The notes under the pieces are model-generated. The model saw only the letters and a program-made list of their open reading frames with translations, did not search any database and was not told where the DNA came from. Made by a program: the position numbers and the translations under genes. From Mycolicibacterium doricum (GTDB lineage: Bacteria > Actinomycetota > Actinomycetes > Mycobacteriales > Mycobacteriaceae), in contig NZ_AP022605.1 of the NCBI RefSeq assembly GCF_010728155.1, forward strand, positions 3,348,001-3,412,000: 64,000 nucleotides of DNA, read 5' to 3'. This document shows, piece after piece, positions 16,823-28,456 of this stretch. Every line of letters begins with the position of its first letter. Position 1 is the first letter of the stretch.

Positions 16823-18031
16823 TCAGTCTCGCAGCGCCTGCCCGACGGTGGCCACCATCGCGTCGACCGCGAACTTCGGCTTGACGTTGACCGCGAGCGC
16901 TTCGCGGCACTCCAGCACCGCCTCGATGCAGCGCAACAGCTTGTCCGGGGGCGCATGCGCCGCCAACGCCGCGACGTTGTCCGACATGTCCGGATGGTTT
17001 GCCTGCACATGTCCGGCCCCAGACGCGACCAGCAGCGCATCCCGGAAGTACGTGGCCAGATCGATCAGCGCGCGGTCGAGGGCGTCGCGGGATGCCCGGG
17101 TCTGGCGCGACTTCTGCCGCTTCTCCAGATCCCTGATCGCGCCGGCCGCACCACGCATCGTGCCCGCGGTGCCCTTCCCCGTGCCGCCCGCGCCCAGCGC
17201 CGTGCGCAATTCCTCGGCCTCAGCCTCGTTGCGGTCCACCGTCAGCGCCTTGGCCTCGGCTTCCGCCGACACCACCAGCTCTTCGGCCGCCGCGTAGGCC
17301 CGTGACGGTGTGGCGGCGTCCCGCGCCAGGCTCAACGCGCGTTTGCGGCGGTCGCGCGCCTGTTCGTCGACCACCAGCCGGCGCGCCCGCCCGACGTGCC
17401 CGCCGCTCACCGACGCCGCCCAGCGGGCGTCCTGCTCGGTCAGCCCGTCACCCTCGATCAACACCCGGGTGATGGCCTCCACCGACGGCGTCACCAGAGC
17501 GACGTGCCGGCAGCGCGACCGCAGCGTGATCGCGATGTCCTCGGGGTCCACCGACGGGGCGCACAGCAGGAACACTGTCGACGGCGGCGGCTCCTCGACC
17601 ACTTTCAGCAGCGCGTTAGCCGCCCCCTCGGTGAGCCGGTCGGCATCTTCCACGACGACAATCTGCCAGCGGCCCGTCCCCGGACGCCTGGAGGCGATCT
17701 GCACGATGGAGCGCATCTCGTCGACCCCGATGGACAGACCCTCGGGGATGATCCGCCGGACGTCGGCGTGTGTCCCCGCCATGGTGGTGGTGCAGGCCCG
17801 GCACTCCCCGCAGCCGGGAACGCCCTCGGAGGTGCACTGCAGGGCGGCGGCGAAGCACAACGCCGCGATCGACCGCCCCGAGCCCGGCGGACCTGTGATC
17901 AGCCATGCGTGTGTCATGGTGCGGGTCGCCAAGGCACTGTGACCGCCGTCACCGCGGGCAGCGTGCGCAGCACCGACCAACTCCGCTTCAACAGCGGGTT
18001 GGCCCACCAAACGGGAGAAAACTCCAGCCAT
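16823..18031 (-). CDS. holB: DNA polymerase III subunit delta prime
   Basis: A 402-residue clamp-loader subunit of the AAA+ family. Walker A GPPGSGRS is at about residues 47-54, a zinc-binding cluster CGECRAC follows near residue 76, and the sensor region reads VVEEPPPSTVFLL. Delta prime works in the clamp-loader complex that places the beta sliding clamp on DNA. ATG 18031 gives the normal mycobacterial start MAGVFSRLVGQ. A divergent promoter space of about 80 bases separates it from the cyclase gene. M. tuberculosis has the same neighbours (Rv3644c-Rv3645). Confidence 0.92.
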   Translation of the reverse strand: MAGVFSRLVGQPAVEAELVGAAHAARGDGGHSALATRTMTHAWLITGPPGSGRSIAALCFAAALQCTSEGVPGCGECRACTTTMAGTHADVRRIIPEGLSIGVDEMRSIVQIASRRPGTGRWQIVVVEDADRLTEGAANALLKVVEEPPPSTVFLLCAPSVDPEDIAITLRSRCRHVALVTPSVEAITRVLIEGDGLTEQDARWAASVSGGHVGRARRLVVDEQARDRRKRALSLARDAATPSRAYAAAEELVVSAEAEAKALTVDRNEAEAEELRTALGAGGTGKGTAGTMRGAAGAIRDLEKRQKSRQTRASRDALDRALIDLATYFRDALLVASGAGHVQANHPDMSDNVAALAAHAPPDKLLRCIEAVLECREALAVNVKPKFAVDAMVATVGQALRD

Positions 18032-18100
18032 CACCGCCGACAATAGTGGGCAGACCGACAGAACTCGCTGACAGCGACGCTCAACGTCGCCTTCGCCCGA

Positions 18101-18106
18101 TACGGT
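18101..18106 (+). promoter_or_regulatory. probable leaderless -10 element
   Basis: TACGGT, then six bases, then GTG 18113 of the cyclase gene. This TANNNT-N6-start spacing puts transcription start at the first base of the start codon. Confidence 0.6.
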
Positions 18107-18112
18107 AAACGA

Positions 18113-19699
18113 GTGGCATCGGAAGCGATACCGATCAGGCGAATCAGCGCATTCGTCCGGTGGGTCGCGCGTACACCATGGCCGGTCTTCACCCTCGGCA
18201 TGCTGCAGGCCGACATCATCGGTGCACTGTTCGTGCTGGGATTCCTGCGGTTCGGCCTGCCGCCGGAGGACCGCCTCCACCTCCAGGACCTACCCCGGCT
18301 CAACCTCGCGATCTTCCTGGGGTACCTGTTCGTGTCCTTCGTCGTCGGCGCCTTCCTGAGCCTGCGGCTACTCATCCCCGTCATCCGATGGCAGCGCCGC
18401 GACACACTCTTGGCCGACGGCGACACCAACACCACCGACCTGGCCAGGGCCCGCGCGCTGCGGATGCCCTTCTACCGGACCGTAATCAGCCTCGCGAACT
18501 GGTTTTTCGGGTCGATCGTTTTCATCGTCGCGAGCTGGCCGGTCGCCAGTAAGTCGGCGCCGGTCGTCGCCGTTGCCACCGCGCTGGGTGCGACGGCCAC
18601 GGCGATCATCGGCTATCTGCAGTCCGAGCGGGTGCTGCGTCCGGTCGCCGTGGCGGCACTGCGCGGCGGCGTGCCGGAGAACTTCCGTGCGCCCGGTGTC
18701 GTGCTGCGGCAGGTGCTCACCTGGGTCCTGTCCACCGGCGTCCCGGTGCTCGCCATCGTGCTGGCGCTGGTGGCCAGCCACGTCGATATCCTCGATGCGC
18801 CCGCGGAACGGCTGACCATGCCGATCCTGCTGCTCGCCATCGCCGCCCTGGTGATCGGGTTGGCCGGCACAGTCCTGGTCGCCATGTCGATCGCCGATCC
18901 GCTGCGCCAGCTGCGCTGGGCTCTCGGCGAGGTACAACGCGGCAACTACAACGCCCACATGCAGATCTATGACGCCAGCGAGCTCGGCCTACTGCAGGCC
19001 GGATTCAACGACATGGTGCGCGATCTGTCCGAACGGCAGCGGTTACGCGACCTCTTCGGCCGCTACGTCGGCGAGGACGTCGCCCGCCGGGCACTGGAAC
19101 GCGGCACCGAACTCGGTGGCCAGGAGCGCGACGTCGCCGTGCTGTTCGTCGACCTGGTCGGATCCACCCAACTGGCCTCGTCGATCCCGGCCAGCGAAGT
19201 GGTCAACCTGCTCAACGACTTCTTCCGGGTGGTCGTCGACACCGTCAACCGCCACGGCGGCTTCGTCAACAAGTTCCTGGGCGACGCCGCGCTGTGTATC
19301 TTCGGCGCTCCGATCGAGCATCCGGACGCCTGCGGCGCAGCACTGGCCGCGTCGCGGGAACTGCACGACGAGCTCATCAAAGTCCTCGGCCGGACCGAGT
19401 TCGGCATCGGCGTGTCGGCGGGGCGAGCGATCGCCGGCCACATCGGCGCACAGGCCCGTTTCGAATACACGGTGATCGGCGATCCGGTAAACGAAGCCGC
19501 TCGGCTCACCGAGCTCGCCAAGCTGGAGCCGGGCCACGTGCTGGCATCGGCGATCTGCGTGAGCGGCGCACTCGACGCCGAGGCGCTGTGCTGGAACGTC
19601 GCCGAGACGGTCGAACTGCGCGGCCGCATCGCCCCGACGCAGCTGGCCCGACCGGTGAACCTGAGGTCGCCCAGCAAGATCGGCGATCTGTCGCGCTGA
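18113..19699 (+). CDS. membrane-bound class III adenylate cyclase (Rv3645-type)
   Basis: A 528-residue protein with six membrane segments (about residues 25-265), a HAMP domain (about 265-320, SIADPLRQLRWALGEV) and a class III cyclase domain (about 335-510). Metal-binding aspartates are in VLFVDLVGST and FLGDAALCIFGAP, and the transition-state Asn/Arg region is VNEAARL. It converts ATP to cAMP at the inner membrane; the Rv3645 orthologue is the main cAMP source in M. tuberculosis as I recall. It is followed tail-to-tail by topA with only 3 bases between. The crp gene later in the window encodes a cAMP receptor. Confidence 0.92.
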   Translation: MASEAIPIRRISAFVRWVARTPWPVFTLGMLQADIIGALFVLGFLRFGLPPEDRLHLQDLPRLNLAIFLGYLFVSFVVGAFLSLRLLIPVIRWQRRDTLLADGDTNTTDLARARALRMPFYRTVISLANWFFGSIVFIVASWPVASKSAPVVAVATALGATATAIIGYLQSERVLRPVAVAALRGGVPENFRAPGVVLRQVLTWVLSTGVPVLAIVLALVASHVDILDAPAERLTMPILLLAIAALVIGLAGTVLVAMSIADPLRQLRWALGEVQRGNYNAHMQIYDASELGLLQAGFNDMVRDLSERQRLRDLFGRYVGEDVARRALERGTELGGQERDVAVLFVDLVGSTQLASSIPASEVVNLLNDFFRVVVDTVNRHGGFVNKFLGDAALCIFGAPIEHPDACGAALAASRELHDELIKVLGRTEFGIGVSAGRAIAGHIGAQARFEYTVIGDPVNEAARLTELAKLEPGHVLASAICVSGALDAEALCWNVAETVELRGRIAPTQLARPVNLRSPSKIGDLSR

Positions 19700-19702
19700 G
19701 GA

Positions 19703-22678
<2,976 letters not shown>

Positions 22679-22775
22679 TCGCCATCCGGCGCCGGATGCC
22701 TGCGTCGGCGCCTGTCGGCACCTGACAATTTCGCACCCTACGCTGACCGACGCAAACTGGACTCTTCGTCACCGG

Positions 22776-23369
22776 TTACTGGATGCCGGGCCAGTGGGAC
22801 AACGACGCGGCACTTTCAGGGGGTTCCCCGACCGTCTCTACCAGGCGCGTCAGCCGGCGTCGACCACTGATCCGCAAGGCCGGGCGGGACCCTCTGGTGC
22901 CGATGAGGGTAGGCGCGATACCGATGCGCATCATCGCCGACGCCAGCGGCGAATGGGTGTCGGGCGCGTGAGGGTCGAGGCCGAGCAGGTAGCCGTTGGG
23001 CTCCCTGGTGCCTGACGCCAACGTCCACGCCCGCAATTCGCGGGGTCCGGGCAGCCATTGCGGGGGCACTGTCTTGACCGCACCACGGGACCATTCAGCG
23101 GCGATCGCGACAAGCCGCGACTCGACGGCCGTGCGGACCAGCGGGGTTTTCTCCTCCGTACGCGAGATCTCCGGATGCAGCCCGGCGTCGGCGATCATCT
23201 CGGCGAGCGCCTCCGCCCGCCACAGGTCGTCCACGACCACCGACAGTCGCGCCCCCTGTTCACGGCCAGTGCCGACCAGCACCACCTGACCGGGCGCGGC
23301 GAGCAACCCGGTGAGATCCTCGACGGCGGGGGGTACCGCCTCCGCCGAGAAGAAGGACAGCTGGCTCAC
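22776..23369 (-). CDS. conserved mycobacterial protein (Rv3647c-type)
   Basis: A 197-residue soluble protein of unknown function, from GTG 23369 (SQLSFFSAEAVPPAVEDLTG). It has no membrane segment or known catalytic motif; the sequence PGPRELRAWTLASGTREPNGYLLGLDPHAPDTH is a conserved-looking block of the C-terminal half. It lies between cspA and topA on the same strand, as in M. tuberculosis. A terminator-like hairpin separates it from cspA, so it is probably transcribed on its own or with topA. Confidence 0.8.
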   Translation of the reverse strand: MSQLSFFSAEAVPPAVEDLTGLLAAPGQVVLVGTGREQGARLSVVVDDLWRAEALAEMIADAGLHPEISRTEEKTPLVRTAVESRLVAIAAEWSRGAVKTVPPQWLPGPRELRAWTLASGTREPNGYLLGLDPHAPDTHSPLASAMMRIGIAPTLIGTRGSRPALRISGRRRLTRLVETVGEPPESAASLSHWPGIQ

Positions 23370-23443
23370 GAATCGACAGTAAGCCAGCCGAGCGTTCGCC
23401 GCGGGGCGCCCCGCGCATGCGGAGCGACGGCGCCCTGAACGAG

Positions 23444-23485
23444 AACACCCCCACAGCTCCGTTGACACGGATCAGTGGGGGTGTT
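23444..23485 (-). terminator. terminator hairpin after cspA
   Basis: An 11-bp perfect inverted repeat (AACACCCCCAC / GTGGGGGTGTT) with a 20-base loop, starting 18 bases after the cspA stop. It would end cspA transcription before the next gene. Confidence 0.75.
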
Positions 23486-23502
23486 TCGTCAGGCTCGCTG
23501 TA

Positions 23503-23706
23503 CTAGATGGTGCGCACACCGGTAGCTTGCGGCCCCTTGGGGCTCTGGCCGACCTCGAACTCGACCTTCTGGTTCTCCTCCAGGGTGCGGAAGCCGCTGC
23601 CCTGAATCTCCGTGTAGTGGACAAACACGTCTGCGGAGCCGTCCTCGGGGGCGATGAACCCGAACCCCTTCTCCGCGTTGAACCACTTCACAGTTCCCTG
23701 TGGCAT
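23503..23706 (-). CDS. cspA: cold-shock protein CspA
   Basis: A 67-residue single cold-shock domain. The RNP1 and RNP2 nucleic-acid-binding motifs are [11 protein letters not shown] and VFVHYTEI, in a protein that begins [15 protein letters not shown]. Such proteins bind single-stranded RNA and DNA and melt RNA structure. The ATG is preceded by AACAGGAA. The length and neighbours match Rv3648c. The long upstream gap to the divergent helicase gene (about 300 bases) likely contains a structured 5' leader, as is common for csp genes, though I could not define it. Confidence 0.95.
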   Translation of the reverse strand: MPQGTVKWFNAEKGFGFIAPEDGSADVFVHYTEIQGSGFRTLEENQKVEFEVGQSPKGPQATGVRTI

Positions 23707-24014
23707 TTCCTGTTGTTTCCTTTTCTTCTTCTCCGGGTGCGGTCCACCGTTTCGGTACACCGGGCCCGTTCCGACCGCCATCCTTCGTGGAGTCGTCGGA
23801 ACTCGACCCGACCTACAACCCTCGCAGGAACCGCGATCGCAACGTCGATCCTGCGAGTGCGAGTACACGAACACAGAAGCTGCGACCGCGCTAAGTCAAT
23901 CACGTTCAGCGCTGGTGCGACAGTCTCCGAGCACTTCCCTGGGGAACAATTCACCTGTGCACCGGCGTCGACGGCGCGACGCACTGTTACGGACGTGTTT
24001 CAGAAGGGTTGGCA
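23707..24014. other. divergent promoter region between cspA and the helicase gene
   Basis: About 300 bases with no coding-like frame. It must hold the cspA leader and promoter and the helicase promoter. No strong hairpin or operator stands out. Confidence 0.5.
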
Positions 24015-26342
24015 GTGTCAGATTTCGGCCGGGAGCTGCTGTCTTGTGCAGTGGCGGGCGTGGCGGGCGACGAGCAACCGCTCCGTCACGTCGCCGACCT
24101 CCCGCCGCGTTCCGGCCAACCGCAACCGTGGCCGCAGTGGGCGCATCCAGAAGTGGTGCAGGCGTTTGTTGATCGAGGCGTGCGCACTCCGTGGTCCCAT
24201 CAGCGCGCGGCGGCCGACCTGGCCCACGACGGCAGACACGTCGTTCTGTCCACCGGCACGGCGTCCGGCAAGTCGCTGGCCTACCAGCTGCCGATCCTGT
24301 CCGCGATGGCGTCCGAGCCACGCACGCGCGCACTGTATCTGTCGCCGACGAAGGCGCTCGGCCACGACCAGCTACGCACTGCGCAAGCACTCACCGACGC
24401 GGTCCCGGCACTGCATGACGTGGCGCCGTCGTCGTATGACGGTGACAGCCCCGTCGACGTCCGGCGATTCGCCAGGGAGCGGTCACGCTGGATCTTCTCC
24501 AACCCGGACATGATCCACCTCTCGTTGCTGCGCAACCACCCGCGCTGGGCTGTCTTCCTGCGCCACCTCAAGTTCATCGTGGTCGACGAATGCCACTACT
24601 ACCGGGGCATATTCGGTTCCAACGTGGCGCTGGTGCTACGCCGGCTGCTGCGGCTGTGCGCGCGGTACTCGGCCGACCCGGGCGGGCCGACGGTCATCTT
24701 CGCCAGTGCGACCACCGCCGCACCCGCCGCCACCGCCGCCGAGTTGATCGGTCAATTGGTCACGGAGGTCACCGACGACGGCTCACCTCAGGGCGCACGG
24801 ACGGTGGCACTGTGGGAGCCGGCGCTGCTCACCGATCTGGTCGGCGAGAACGGAGCTCCGGTACGACGATCCGCGGGTGCGGAGGCCGCGCGGGTGATGG
24901 CCGATCTGATCGCCGAAGGGGCGCGGACGCTGACGTTCGTGCGATCGCGCCGCGGCGCCGAACTCACCGCACTCGGCGCGCGGGCCCGCCTCGAGGAGGT
25001 CGCCCCCGAACTGGTCGAGCAGGTGGCCTCCTACCGCGCCGGTTACCTCGCCGAGGACCGCCGCGAACTCGAACGCGCGCTGGCCGACGGGCGACTGCGG
25101 GGACTGGCCACCACCAACGCGCTGGAACTCGGGGTAGACATCGCCGGGCTCGATGCGGTGGTGCTGGCCGGATTCCCCGGCACGGTCACCTCCTTCTGGC
25201 AGCAGGCGGGCCGCTCCGGGCGGCGCGGCCAGGGCGCACTGATCGTGCTCGTCGCCCGCGACGACCCCCTCGACACCTATCTCGTGCACCATCCGCAGGC
25301 TCTGCTGAACCGGCCGATCGAGCGAGTGGTGATCGACCCCGCTAATCCCTATGTCCTTGCTCCGCAGTTACTCTGCGCCGCCACCGAGTTGCCGCTCACC
25401 GATTCCGAGGTGCGGATGTGGCACGCCGAGACGGTGGCGGAGTCACTCGTCGACGACGGTTTGCTGCGCCGCCGGGGACCCCAGTACTTCCCCGTACCCG
25501 GTCTCGATCCCCATCCCACGGTGGACATCCGAGGTTCCATCGGCGGGCAGATCGCCATCCTCGAGGCTGACACCGGGCGCATGCTCGGCAGCGCGAATGC
25601 CGGTCAGGCGGCGGCGGCGGTTCATCCGGGCGCGGTGTACCTGCACCAGGGTGAGAGCTATGTGGTGGATTGCCTGTCATTCGAGGATGGTGTGGCGTTC
25701 GTCCACGCCGAAGAACCCGGCTACACCACCTTCGCCAGAGAGATCACCGACATCGCGGTGACCGGTACCGGGGAGCGGGAGGCGTTTGGCGCGGTGACCG
25801 TCGGTCTGGTTCCGGTGTCGGTGTCCAACACCGTGGTCGGCTATCTGCGTCGCCGGCTCAACGGTGAGGTGATCGATTTCATCGAACTCGACATGCCAAC
25901 CCGAACACTGAACACCATGGCGGCGATGTGCACCGTCGCACCGGAAGCGTTGCTAGACGCCGGGATCGACCCGTTTCGGTTTCCCGGCTCACTGCACGCC
26001 GCCGAGCACGCGGCTATCGGCCTGCTGCCTCTGGTGGCCAGCTGCGACCGCGGCGACATCGGTGGGGTGTCGACCGCCGTAGGCCCGGAGGACGGCCTGC
26101 CGACGATCTTCGTCTACGACGGGTATCCGGGCGGCGCGGGGTTCGCGGCTCGCGGGTTCGGTCAGATCCGCACGTGGTGGAAGGCGACCGCCGATGCCAT
26201 CGAGGCGTGTGAGTGTCCGGGCGGTTGCCCGTCGTGTGTGCAGTCGCCGAAATGCGGGAACGGTAATGATCCGCTCGACAAGGCCGGTGCGGTGCAAGTG
26301 CTTCGTCTGGTATTGCGCGCATTGGACGATCGTCGCCCTTGA
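24015..26342 (+). CDS. sftH: SF2 helicase with DUF1998 zinc domain (SftH/MrfA type)
   Basis: A 775-residue superfamily 2 DNA helicase. Motif I is STGTASGKS, motif II DECH (VVDECHYYRG), motif III SAT, and motif VI QQAGRSGRRGQ. The C-terminal DUF1998-type region ends with a four-cysteine cluster CECPGGCPSCVQSPKCGNGN, which in the B. subtilis relative MrfA and in mycobacterial SftH binds zinc. The family translocates 3' to 5' and is tied to DNA repair. GTG 24015 was chosen over TTG 24009 because AGAAGGG lies 6 bases before it. The neighbour order matches Rv3649. Confidence 0.92.
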   Translation: MSDFGRELLSCAVAGVAGDEQPLRHVADLPPRSGQPQPWPQWAHPEVVQAFVDRGVRTPWSHQRAAADLAHDGRHVVLSTGTASGKSLAYQLPILSAMASEPRTRALYLSPTKALGHDQLRTAQALTDAVPALHDVAPSSYDGDSPVDVRRFARERSRWIFSNPDMIHLSLLRNHPRWAVFLRHLKFIVVDECHYYRGIFGSNVALVLRRLLRLCARYSADPGGPTVIFASATTAAPAATAAELIGQLVTEVTDDGSPQGARTVALWEPALLTDLVGENGAPVRRSAGAEAARVMADLIAEGARTLTFVRSRRGAELTALGARARLEEVAPELVEQVASYRAGYLAEDRRELERALADGRLRGLATTNALELGVDIAGLDAVVLAGFPGTVTSFWQQAGRSGRRGQGALIVLVARDDPLDTYLVHHPQALLNRPIERVVIDPANPYVLAPQLLCAATELPLTDSEVRMWHAETVAESLVDDGLLRRRGPQYFPVPGLDPHPTVDIRGSIGGQIAILEADTGRMLGSANAGQAAAAVHPGAVYLHQGESYVVDCLSFEDGVAFVHAEEPGYTTFAREITDIAVTGTGEREAFGAVTVGLVPVSVSNTVVGYLRRRLNGEVIDFIELDMPTRTLNTMAAMCTVAPEALLDAGIDPFRFPGSLHAAEHAAIGLLPLVASCDRGDIGGVSTAVGPEDGLPTIFVYDGYPGGAGFAARGFGQIRTWWKATADAIEACECPGGCPSCVQSPKCGNGNDPLDKAGAVQVLRLVLRALDDRRP

Positions 26343-26647
26343 CAGGGGAACCGACCGACCCCTCGACGGTCGACTCCACAAGAAAATCCGTTTCGCCCGA
26401 CCGGAACCAGGCGTGGGAGCAAAATACCTCGTTGCCGAGGACACCGCCACCGATTGCGTGTCCATTTCGGCGCCGTCGCACGGTGACCGCAACGGCGACG
26501 CAGATCCGGTGGGCTGGTGGAGACGCGCTGCTGGTGGAGCATGCTGCTGGTGGAGACACTGGGGAGTGAGCCCGTCGTGGCCGCGCAGGGCCGGCGAACC
26601 GAGAGAATGGTCCTGACCAGCGCCTTTCTGCGGCGCAACTCCATCTG

Positions 26648-26953
26648 ATGGCGGTGCAGACCGCCATCGCCGAGACTGTCCGCCGAGCATGCTCGGTCGG
26701 GGATCAACCCGAAAAACGACCGCATGATCCGCACCGACGTGGTGCAGATGTCCGCACCGACGGGGCTCCCGTCTGGATCGGGCCGCCGAATCTGGAACCG
26801 CCCGAGCGTCCGCTTCGCGGTCCGCTGAAGTAGGACCTGGCCAACTGCATCGACTTCGAACCGCAGACCTTCGCCGGCCTGGCCTCGGTGCGGTTGCCGG
26901 CCGACGAGGAACTGCGCGAGGCGCGGTCGTTGCCGACCATCGCGCAGCCGCCC
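26648..26953 (+). pseudogene. possible remnant of an unknown gene
   Basis: A coding-like plus frame (AVQTAIAETVRRACSVGDQP, then WIGPPNLEPPERPLRGPLK) is interrupted by TAG at 26831 and continues in the same frame (DLANCIDFEPQTFAGLASV, then RLPADEELREARS) until it meets the pilus operon. The composition is protein-like after the stop, so a nonsense mutation is plausible. The family is not recognised. The preceding 26343-26647 shows nothing. In M. tuberculosis a PE gene and others sit here. Confidence 0.35.
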
Positions 26954-27394
26954 TCACGGGAGTGGCACCGGTCCCCCGCGCGCCGCCGCACGCGCAGGAC
27001 CGAATCGCCACTCCCCCAGTCCCGCGACCGCCTGGACCTCGACGATCACCTCCAGGCCGTCGACGGCACAGTCGGTCACCGTCGTGTCCATCGACCGGGC
27101 TACGACTGCCGCTCCCGCACATGCTGATTCGGGGCCGGCGGCGATCTGGGTGGCCGCGGCCAGCGCGGCGAGATCCGCGGCGGCCTGCGCGCGGTGGCGA
27201 GCAATCACCGCCGACCCCACCTGGGTCAGTGCACCCGTCACCGCGATCAGAACCGCCACGGCGGCGACCGCGGTGAAGCTCGCCGCGCCGCTCTCATCGG
27301 ACGCCGGGTTCGGCCGCTGCCACCGCCTGTGCGGCGATGGTGACGCCCAACAGGATCGGAGGTCTGCTGCTGACCCGCGCGACGACCAGTTCAC
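26954..27394 (-). CDS. TadE-like / Rv3654c-type pilus-associated protein
   Basis: The recognisable part runs from about 27300: DESGAASFTAVAAVAVLIAV, a membrane segment, then ARHRAQAAADLAALAAATQI, a pattern shared by TadG/Rv3654c-type minor pilins. The start is a problem. No ATG, GTG or TTG lies between the upstream tadE stop and the membrane segment; the first in-frame candidate upstream is GTG 27394, deep inside tadE, and the next downstream is a GTG within the hydrophobic segment. The true start is therefore unknown. It is the last gene of the pilus operon. Confidence 0.6.
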   Translation of the reverse strand: MNWSSRGSAADLRSCWASPSPHRRWQRPNPASDESGAASFTAVAAVAVLIAVTGALTQVGSAVIARHRAQAAADLAALAAATQIAAGPESACAGAAVVARSMDTTVTDCAVDGLEVIVEVQAVAGLGEWRFGPARAAARGGPVPLP

Positions 27395-27626
27395 CCTCCC
27401 ACCGGAGATCGACCGCCGCACCCTCCGGGGCGATCCTGCCGGCCACCTCGGTCGCCGAGCGACCGTCGCCGCGCGCCGCCAGGCGTGCGGCCTCACGTGC
27501 GGCGTCGACGCACCGCACCTGGGCACCGACGGCGGACAAGCCGGTGACACACATGCACAGCACGACCACCACCGCCGCGATGGCGAATGCCGCCTCGACC
27601 GTTGCCCCACCCGAATCGTCAATCAG
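27294..27626 (-). CDS. TadE-like minor pilin (Rv3655c-type)
   Basis: About 110 residues: DDSGGATVEAAFAIAAVVVV gives a type-IV-pilin-like hydrophobic helix with Glu at about position +5, then VRCVDAAREAARLAARGD, typical of TadE. TadE proteins are minor pseudopilins of Flp pili. No standard start codon exists after the flp stop; the earliest choice is CTG 27626, which overlaps the flp TGA. Initiation at CTG or ATT, or coupling with the flp stop, must be assumed. The stop falls inside the next gene. Confidence 0.65.
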   Translation of the reverse strand: MIDDSGGATVEAAFAIAAVVVVLCMCVTGLSAVGAQVRCVDAAREAARLAARGDGRSATEVAGRIAPEGAAVDLRWEGELVVARVSSRPPILLGVTIAAQAVAAAEPGVR

Positions 27627-27829
27627 ACATTCGTGTTGAGCGCGCGGCTGATGATGTTGGTCAGTGCGCCGACGATCGAGTCGCCGGTGACCACCGTGTA
27701 GAGGATCGCGCCGAAGGCTGCCGCGGCGACCGTCCCGATGGCGTACTCGACAGTGGACATTCCGGCGTCGTCGACCGCCAACACGGTCAACCGTGCTTGG
27801 AACTCCTGCAACTTCGCTCCCAGTGACAT
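27623..27829 (-). CDS. flp: Flp-type pilin
   Basis: A 68-residue Flp/Fap pilin. The leader is followed by AGMSTVEYAIGTVAAAAFGAI, with Glu+5 and the hydrophobic N-terminal helix of class IVb pilins; cleavage after the Gly is expected. In M. tuberculosis the orthologue Rv3656c is linked to the proposed Flp pilus. A ribosome site (GGGAGGG) precedes the ATG. No prepilin peptidase gene is in the window. Confidence 0.88.
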   Translation of the reverse strand: MSLGAKLQEFQARLTVLAVDDAGMSTVEYAIGTVAAAAFGAILYTVVTGDSIVGALTNIISRALNTNV

Positions 27830-27877
27830 CTTGCCCTCCCTTGCCCATACCCGCGGACGGTCCGCGGGCTCCGATCA

Positions 27878-28456
27878 TCACCACAACCCCGACTGCAGGA
27901 CGTCACCTGCCAGGCCGACCACCACGGGCACGATGCCCAGGCACAGAAAGGCAGGCAGGTAACACGCTCCGAGCGGCGCGGCGATCAGGACGCCCGCCCG
28001 CTCAGCGGTGGCCCGTGCCGCATCGGCTGCGTCACTTCGCGATTCGACCGCGAGGTCGGCGACGCCCTGCGCCAGAGCCGTTCCGGACTCCGCGGACCGG
28101 CGGGCCAGCCGCATCAGTGCGCGGGCAGGGTCGTCGAGTGTGGACCCGGGATCCGCCCAGGCGGTCGCCGCGTCCGCGCCGAGGGCCAGCATGTCGGCCG
28201 CCCGGGTGAGGATCCGGGCCAGTGCGGGCGGCGCGGAGGTCGACGCCGCGGACGCGGCCGCCGACACCGCCATGCCCGAGGACAGGCAGGCCGCGAGAAC
28301 GTCGAAGGTCGACGCCGCCGCGAGCGGATCGGCGCTCCCCTGCTCAACTGGCCGAGTTATCCGCCGATCGGCCGTACGCAGCCCGACCATCCGCACACCG
28401 CCCTCGCGTCCCGTTAACAAGAGGGCCAGGGCGAGCAGCGCGGCCGACACACTCAT
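27878..28456 (-). CDS. tadC: TadC-like pilus assembly membrane protein
   Basis: 192 residues with a T2SSF (GspF) domain: an N-terminal membrane segment, a soluble helical part (AESGTALAQGVADLAVESRS), and two C-terminal membrane segments. Together with TadB it forms the inner-membrane platform for the pilus motor. ATG 28456 overlaps the tadB stop as ATGA. The order tadA-tadB-tadC-flp matches Rv3659c-Rv3656c. Confidence 0.85.
   Translation of the reverse strand: MSVSAALLALALLLTGREGGVRMVGLRTADRRITRPVEQGSADPLAAASTFDVLAACLSSGMAVSAAASAASTSAPPALARILTRAADMLALGADAATAWADPGSTLDDPARALMRLARRSAESGTALAQGVADLAVESRSDAADAARATAERAGVLIAAPLGACYLPAFLCLGIVPVVVGLAGDVLQSGLW

Noticed and set aside
24009..24014. TTG 24009 as helicase start
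   Set aside because: The ribosome site AGAAGGG overlaps or abuts it; GTG 24015 has correct spacing.
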